DNA of 64,000 nucleotides from Arctopsyche grandis. Lineage: Eukaryota; Arthropoda; Insecta; Trichoptera; Hydropsychidae. Under the pieces are notes generated by a model that searched no databases, had not been told where the DNA came from, and saw only the letters and a program-made list of their open reading frames with translations. The position numbers were made by a program, and so were the translations under genes. The DNA is taken from positions 5,394,001-5,458,000 of the forward strand of contig NC_135360.1 in the NCBI RefSeq assembly GCF_051622035.1, in the 5' to 3' direction. This document shows, piece by piece, positions 58,298-64,000 of the stretch (positions are counted from its first letter, which is position 1; each line of letters opens with the position of its first letter).

Positions 58298-59270
58298 ACT
58301 TGAATCTAACCTTGGATGGAGAGGTGATAGAAAGAGTAAAAAGATTCAAATACCTGGGTACCTGGCTGAATGAAGAGATGGACCCAGATGAAGATCTAAG
58401 AATCCGCATCGAGATGGCTAGAACAGCATTTGTAAAAATGAAGGCGGCGCTTACAAACAAGCATCTCCATCTTCATACGCGGTTGAGATTCGCGAAGAGC
58501 TACGTCTGGACAGTATTACTACACGGATGTGAGACGTGGACTCTGAAAACCAAGATGATCAGCCGCATTGAAGCTTTTGAGATGGGGCTCTATAGGCGTA
58601 TGCTGAAGATTCCGTGGACCAAAAAGATATCAAACGTAGCTCTCCTCGGCATGATGGGGAGAGGCAGGTATTTTGTTTGGTGACACGACAACTCGTTCAC
58701 AGATTTTCCGTAAACCGAGGATGCGCTCCAGGCATTTCGTATACAGCCATCTCTTTCTCACCCCGTCTGTTCACCATGATCTCGTTTACTCTGCCATTAC
58801 GTATGCAGCCATCTCTTTCAAAGACCATCTGTTCACCGATAACAGACCGTCTGTGAAAGAGATGGCTGCATACGTAATGGCAGAGTAAACGAGATCATGG
58901 TAAACAGACGGGGTGAGAAAGAGATGGCCGTATACGAAATGCCTAGAGCGCATCCTCAGTTTACGGAAAATCTGTGAACGAGTTGTCAGGTAACCATTTT
59001 GTTTCTGTCATCAAGCGGAGAAAGATGGAGTACCTCGGACACACGATACGGAGTCCAAAATACGAATTTCTCCGTTTTATAACCATGTGGAAAATAGAAG
59101 GAAAAAAATGGATTGGCATGAAAAAGTTATCTTGGCTTCGAAACATGCGCATGTGGACCGATATGAGCGCCGAAGAGCTGTTCCGAGCCGCTGAAGACCG
59201 ATGCGGATATATTCAAATAATCGACGAGGTGGTCGCCAACGTCCGGATGCGGACAAGGCATTATGGGAAT
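58298..59270 (+). mobile_element. LINE reverse-transcriptase C-terminal fragment split by a MITE
   Basis: 58300-58678 reads RVKRFKYLGTWLNEEMDPDE, then FAKSYVWTVLLHGCETWTL and YRRMLKIPWTKK. After the MITE (58679-58995) the frame resumes with VIKRRKMEYLGH and the terminal basic helix. Removal of the MITE and one 9-bp repeat restores continuity. A LINE tail (AAGAAGAAG) appears at 59645-59655 beyond an LTR-like insertion. Confidence 0.8.
58679..58995. mobile_element. Foldback MITE with 9-bp TSD ATTTTGTTT
   Basis: The element is 317 bp and almost entirely a palindrome: arms of about 150 bp (GACAACTCGTTCACAGATTT and onward) around a short loop. ATTTTGTTT lies at 58670-58678 and 58996-59004. Confidence 0.88.
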
Positions 59271-59289
59271 CTCGTCACCATCATCAAGA

Positions 59290-59640
59290 CATATACTGCG
59301 ACGCAGAATACATTCCTAAAACCTTCTAGAAAGCTCCACCCCTACCAGTAGAGCGGAAACAAACCAGTCGAAGCACACCTGCAGCCAGAGACCTCCTGAA
59401 CATAGCCGAACGAACGAGCCAGCAACACACTGCCGCATCCAGAGACCTTCTGAAAATAGCCGAATGCCGAGCCAGCGACACTCTACCATATCTAGAGACC
59501 GCTGAACGACATACTTTTGCCCACATATTCTAATACCTTTGTACAATATTTAGGCAAACAATAAAACTTTATTAAAACAAGCACAACAGTGTTTCGTTAG
59601 GCTGGGATACGGTCAACACATCCTACCCCGCCTACAGCAT
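59290..59640 (+). mobile_element. LTR-like insertion
   Basis: The sequence is C/A-rich with repeated CCTCTGRACATAGCCGA-like words, then AATAAA and an end GATACGGTCAACACA like the LTR ends at 20433 (inverted) and 40470. The left boundary is uncertain. Confidence 0.4.
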
Positions 59641-59839
59641 TAACAAGAAGAAGAAGGCCACAACCATTAAAAATTCGAATTATCGGGGTATAAATCGAAA
59701 AGGCCGAATTATAATCATCAAATAATACAATGCGCGCTTTATGAAATGAACATTCGTTTGCAATTTAGCACGAGCGAATCGAAGGCGCGCCGACATGAGT
59801 CAAATTGCGGTAGATATTCTTTTTTAGGACAAAAGCTGC

Positions 59840-60348
59840 TTTTGTCCGCACAGAGAGATGTGTGCGTGGTGTATGTTGTGTGTTGTGTGCGCGGTGCGTG
59901 TGTGAGGCGGTGTGCGTGAGCGTGTGCGTGTGCGTGTGCCGGGGGTGGTGTGGGCGCAGGAGGCGCCAACCGGGCGCTCTGCCCCCGCCGCCAGCGGCTC
60001 CGCCCTCCGGTAATTCGCCCCGAAAACCCCACCCCCTTAGCAATCGAACGGTCTTTGCAGTGAAGCCGTGACGTCACGTCATCACGTTTGACACTTTCTC
60101 ATACAACTCCCCCTCCCCCGCCCCCCTTTCTCTTTCTACCCTCCGCCTTGTCTTCTGTCAGATTTCTGTCAACGTTCCTGCGCATTGTCTACTCATCTGC
60201 CAACATTTTAGGTTTCTCTTTGTGTTTCCGATCCACTAGCTCTAACCGTGGCTACTTCGAAGAGCTTCGCTTCGGTCTGCCAAGTTCGTTTTTACGTCGA
60301 ATATACGAACGAGTTTGACTTGTTTGGTTTAGCATTACTAGAGAGCCG
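59840..60348 (+). promoter_or_regulatory. Candidate GC-rich promoter and noncoding first exon
   Basis: The block 59850-60030 is strikingly GC-rich with GTGTGC repeats and CpGs. A full cAMP-response-type palindrome TGACGTCA occurs at 60069-60076. The region ends in a strong splice-donor consensus, GCCG|GTGAGTAA, at 60348/60349. No long open frame starts here, so a 5' untranslated exon of a plus-strand gene lying beyond the window is the simplest guess. The evidence is circumstantial. Confidence 0.35.
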
Positions 60349-60561
60349 GTGAGTAATTACTAGAGACTCGTATTTTGGGCACACACACCAAGGAGATACT
60401 TGAAGGAAAATCCTCACAGGAAAACCCACACAGATGTGAAATTTGTTCTATATTGTTCACTACTAAAACTAGCCTCATGGAGCATATGAATTGTCACACA
60501 GGGATAAAACCATACCGATGCAAAGTTTGTTTGATTTCGTTTGCTCATAGATCTTCCTTAA

Positions 60562-61142
60562 CCTTTTGAGTAGTGAGTTAATTTGAACACCAGAAACGTC
60601 TCATGAGTGAGTTTTTTTTTTGACTTGAAAAATCCGAGCGAACACTCTTATTTTGTGGGAAGTTTTAAAGTTGACATATTTCGCTCGATTATATGATTGA
60701 TTTATTGCCCGGCGGGATTTTGCCTTGCATCTCGGATCAAATTCTCTCGAAAATAAATCTATAATTTTACGCTAAATTATTTTTATGAGGGTCAAATGAA
60801 ATAAATTTAGTCAGAGGTTTCAATTTTATTCGTTCGGAACATAGTTTATAGTTTTTACATGTGGAAAATATTACTTTAGAAAAAAAATTGTCATCATGTT
60901 CAGTCATAAAAATTTAACTGGCTTTCACGCCTCGTTGAATTTGGTTTCTTTATTCGAATACAAAAATATATATACACAAGAGTGAAAGAGAAACCTCAAC
61001 AACACGAGATGCAAATATGTCGAACAATGAGAGAGGTAGAGTATTTTGAGTGATTGAACGTGTCAAACCGTACGAGTACGGTCGTACTCTGGCGGGGCCA
61101 TTTTACTTTGCACATACCCGTACGGCCGTACTCCTCAAAGGG
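60562..61142 (-). mobile_element. TTAA element derived from the 13376-19817 piggyBac
   Basis: The ends CCTTTTGAGTAGTGAG and, inverted, CCCTTTGAGGAGTACG match the termini of the larger element in opposite orientation. Subterminal sequence is also shared (AACCAAATTCAACGAGG inverted, TTTCTCTTTCACTC inverted). TTAA lies at 60558-60561 and 61143-61146. It is internally deleted, with no transposase. Confidence 0.88.
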
Positions 61143-61146
61143 TTAA

Positions 61147-61651
61147 GAGGGCTGGACAACAGCGCCTTGTCCATACAAACGTACTATACTTCTCCCAACC
61201 TCAATTATGGCACTAGAGAAATTATTTTTTAATATGCTATGGATATCCACCATTGGGGTGCATCTATCGTTTTATTTTTTTGAATAATTATTTTTTATAG
61301 GAGCTAGGAGCCGCCAAACATCTATAAAATCGCCTCTTTTTTACACCCACGAAAAGAGTCTAACGTGGTTATTTAACAGTCGATTTAAAAAAAATACGCC
61401 GATAGATGCACAGAAAATATCTTTCTTATAGCGATGATGAATTTTTTTTAAAAATTGGTCCAGTTTTGGAGGAGAAAATAGTAGAATACGAAACCTCGAT
61501 TTTGTCAATTTAAAACACGTTTTATCTGGTCGAAGCGCAACTGTCGCATTCACGCAATATATATATATTTATATATATTGTCGCATTCATTCAATATATA
61601 TATCGAAGAAAGGAACGGTAACAAAATTAAGGTTTCGGGTGTACAGCCCTC
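61147..61651 (+). mobile_element. TTAA-specific MITE, family D
   Basis: The inverted ends are GAGGGCTGGACA and GAGGGCTGTACA. TTAA lies at 61143-61146 (shared with the preceding element) and 61652-61655. The length is 505 bp. It contains two TATATATAT/GAATGCGACA inverted stretches. A partner copy lies in PRPF3 intron 5. Confidence 0.88.
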
Positions 61652-62524
61652 TTAAGTAGACATGCTATAACTCACACCAAGGAGAAACGGTTCAAATGCG
61701 AAATCTGTTTAAAATCGTTGGCAATCAAACATAACTTTCTGGTTCATATATGAATTCCCACAAAGGAATTAAACCGTACGAATGCGACGTTTGTTTGATT
61801 TCATTCACATACAGGTCTAACCTTAATAGACATGCTAAAACTCACATCGAGGAGAGACGGTTCGAATGCGAAATGTGTTCTAAATTGTTCACTGCTAAAG
61901 ATAGCCTCGTGGAGCATATGAATTCTCACAAAGAGATACAATCAAACCAATGTGGAGTTTTTTTTATGTCATTCACTCATAGGTCTGCCTTAAGTAAGCA
62001 TGTAAAAACTCACACCAAGGAGAGACAGTTAAAATAAGGCATTTGTTTAAAGTCGTTCACTCTGAAGGATATCCTAGAAGTTTATATAAAATCTTACACA
62101 AATGTAATGTTAGCTGAAAATCATTTACTTGGAAATATAGCTTTGTGAATCATCTGAAGTGGCTCACTAAGTAGAAACTGTGTTTTACTAATGTTTCTTA
62201 TCGAGAAACATCTGGATTTCTCATTTCTCTAGATGTTCGTGGATTTGAAAATTCTCGTTTGCATGCATATTTTTTGTGACTTACATGTAGAGACCCGTAT
62301 TTTGGGCACTTTGCTATTAATGCTTAATTGATACTAAAATTCGGAATAGATGTAAAATATGCGAATAGATGCTAAAATAACAAACAAAAGTGAAATTTGC
62401 ATAAAATTAATAGACAATTTAGAAGGGTCTTCCTATCCCATTGTCCATTTATTATGTGAAGAAATTGAGGGTATAAAACAGAGCTCGCAGTTTACACCAT
62501 AGACGGTGTTTTTCCTGTCGAAAC

Positions 62525-63042
62525 CATGCAACTGCTTTTGTCTACTATTGTAAATAAAAGAAGACAGTTGGAGCTGTATATCCAAAAGGCTGCTCAAAAA
62601 AGCGTCTTAAAACTAGACTCGCACTCAAGACTAAATGAGACAAATTATTCCTCCGAACATTGAGTAAACTATTCAATCCATCTGTGGCAGGTTCAAAATA
62701 TAATATTAATGTTAAAGAAACAGTTTTGGTTTTTAGAAACCTGCCATTGTTTAATGTATTAACAGAGGCTCAATGTTTGGAAGGATATCAGCACTTTTTT
62801 AGACAATCAATAGAGAATATTAAAATTGAATCCACTCCGGATATATTGTTATTATTGATGGCAACAAAAATTAAATATGAAGAGTTTGGTTGTGCCGCTA
62901 AAATCTATTTGGTGTCCCGTCAATAGTGTGGATGCTGAAAGGTGTTTTATTAAATACAATATAATTGTTACCGATCGTCGCACGAATCTCAAAAAGGAAT
63001 CTGTAGAAATATGCTCCATGTTAAGTTTTAATCAATTTTAAT
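62525..63042 (+). pseudogene. hAT transposase remnant
   Basis: 62660-62926 encodes an 88-residue frame (EAQCLEGYQHFFRQSIENI...). One frame over, from about 62915, it continues into NSVDAERCFIKYNIIVTDRR and LKKESVEICSMLSF, the C-terminal dimerisation motif of hAT transposases. The N-terminal zinc finger and catalytic aspartates are missing. This confirms the hAT identity of the surrounding element, which is non-autonomous. Confidence 0.75.
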
Positions 63043-63459
63043 TGGTATTATATTTTTATATTCATATTTTTTGTCTTTGTATTTTTATATTCATGTTTTT
63101 TTCATTGTAATATTAATTTCAAAAAATTTTTGAATTTTTCTATTATTTTTTAATGGTTGTGTTGTCTTTAAATTGTATATAAATTTTATTAAAATTCATC
63201 GAAATTTTTTATTATTTAAAATTAAACTCTTTATAAAAATAGATGCTAAATTGCACTAAACATTTTTAATGCACTAAAACGCTAAAATGCAAAATGAAAA
63301 TGCTAAAATTGACAAAAATAGATGCCCAAAATACAGGTCTCTAGTAATTACTGTGCGAGGTCATTTGTTTCATAAAATAAAAAATAAAGTACTGGTTTGA
63401 GTATATGTCCTCGTAAGTCAAGTCGTAAAATAAAACCAGTACATTTTTATTTATTTATT

Positions 63460-64000
63460 TAGTTATATATCAAACTTGCTAACGCATATAACACAAAATA
63501 ACAACTAAAATTATAAATCATCTTCCACAAAGGTATCCATTGACACCCTTCAAGAAAGCATCAATGTTATTAGCACTTCTAATGCTTTCAGGAAGGGCAT
63601 TATACATTTGAACACCTCTGTGAAAAACACCTCCTGCAGTTTTAGCTTTCTTAACTCTACCTATAATTAATTTATTCCTATTTCTCGTTTTATAATGATC
63701 TATATCTCTATTCCTAACTATATGATTGTTAAAATATTTGGATAATATATTCTTATCTAGCTTATTTATAAATTTTAAAGTGTTTAATTTAAGACTTAAT
63801 TTCTAATGTCCAACCATTTCAATTCATCTAACATACTTCTTACATTCTTACGTTTCTTCACATTCAAAATTGCACGCATTGCTCTATTCTGCACTTTCTG
63901 CAGTTTATCAATACACAAACCACTAAATAGACTGAGCACTGTAGCGCAGTATACAGTATGAGGCCGTACAATACAATTATATATCAATATTTTACTTTTT
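63460..64000 (-). mobile_element. 3' end of a second jockey-like LINE, running out of the window
   Basis: The minus-strand frame 63987-63796 (VRPHTVYCATVLSLFSG; LQKVQNRAMRAILNV) is a relative of 15325-15801. It continues, shifted, towards the 3' tail, where TTTATTTATTTATTTA on the plus strand (63450-63465) is the A-rich tail of the element. The 5' part lies beyond the window. Confidence 0.8.

Larger units (their letters stand above)
60375..62037 (+). pseudogene. Copied zinc-finger exon 3, split by two TTAA elements
   Basis: 60398-60561 and 61656-62037 together match exon 3 of zinc-finger gene 2 (from its first base near 12569 to its stop) at about 95% or more by eye, including the same terminal LKstop. 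The segment starts exactly at the exon 3 boundary, preceded by THTKE-coding bases instead of intron. One finger cysteine is lost (GVFFMSF, in place of the CLMSF of gene 2) and the finger block at about 61740 has an indel. ZAD exons are absent. It is not expected to be functional, although the first 64 codons form an open frame. Confidence 0.8.
60361..63343 (+). mobile_element. Composite hAT carrying zinc-finger gene sequence, TSD GTAATTAC
   Basis: The ends are TAGAGACTCGTATTTTGGGC and, inverted, TAGAGACCTGTATTTTGGGC. GTAATTAC lies at 60353-60360 and 63344-63351. A second left-type terminus occurs inside at 62288. The structure is therefore terminus, zinc-finger segment (60390-62287), then a complete short hAT (62288-63343). 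The outermost ends carry the target duplication, so the whole block moved as one. Confidence 0.85.

Noticed and set aside
59850-59990. GT/GC-rich tract as a possible Z-DNA or telomere-like array
   Set aside because: It is irregular GTGTGC/GCGTGT low-complexity DNA, not a fixed-unit telomeric repeat. It is better regarded as part of a GC-rich promoter-like block.

Overview
This is eukaryotic, arthropod-like DNA, most probably from an insect. The evidence is spliced genes with GT-AG introns, ZAD-type C2H2 zinc-finger genes, an STPR-repeat gene, and a repeat load of piggyBac, hAT, Tc1/mariner, CsRn1-like Ty3/gypsy and jockey/RTE-like LINE sequence. I cannot name the species. No rRNA, tRNA or CRISPR array was recognised.

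Layout. 1-2 kb: the 3' end of an LTR retrotransposon, a hAT MITE, and an inverted-repeat element split by a solo LTR. 2.4-4.2 kb and 12.0-13.1 kb: two related ZAD zinc-finger genes, each with three exons and each cut short by an in-frame stop inside the finger array. 6.2-11.5 kb: a hAT-type element holding a complete CsRn1-like gypsy element with identical 123-bp LTRs. 13.4-19.8 kb: a broken piggyBac element split by a minus-strand LINE that itself carries a hAT MITE and a palindromic MITE. 21.0-22.1 kb: a small LTR element (TRIM) with identical LTRs.

25.3-34.7 kb: the one clear housekeeping gene, PRPF3 (U4/U6 snRNP protein Prp3). I can place 12 exons with consistent phases, giving 700 codons. 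Introns 3, 5 and 11 are packed with transposons. 41.0-51.1 kb is a degraded second copy of PRPF3 and of its roughly 4-kb downstream flank, so the region arose by tandem segmental duplication. The two copies give before/after views of several insertions. The second copy has been invaded by a piggyBac derivative, a solo LTR, several MITEs and an apparently intact DD38E (Intruder-like) Tc1 transposon.

52.8-54.9 kb, minus strand: a two-exon gene ending in two 23-residue STPR repeats. 55-60 kb: LINE tails and deeply nested MITEs. 60.1-60.35 kb may be a GC-rich promoter and first exon. Immediately after its splice donor lies a 2.98-kb composite hAT (8-bp target duplication) that carries a copied piece of the zinc-finger gene, itself hit by two TTAA-specific elements at one site. 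The window ends inside another LINE.

Most of the sequence is therefore a layered transposon record around few host genes. The most notable items are the hAT-borne zinc-finger fragment, the PRPF3 duplication, the intact DD38E transposon and the STPR gene. All family names come from motifs and target duplications read by eye; no database search was possible.
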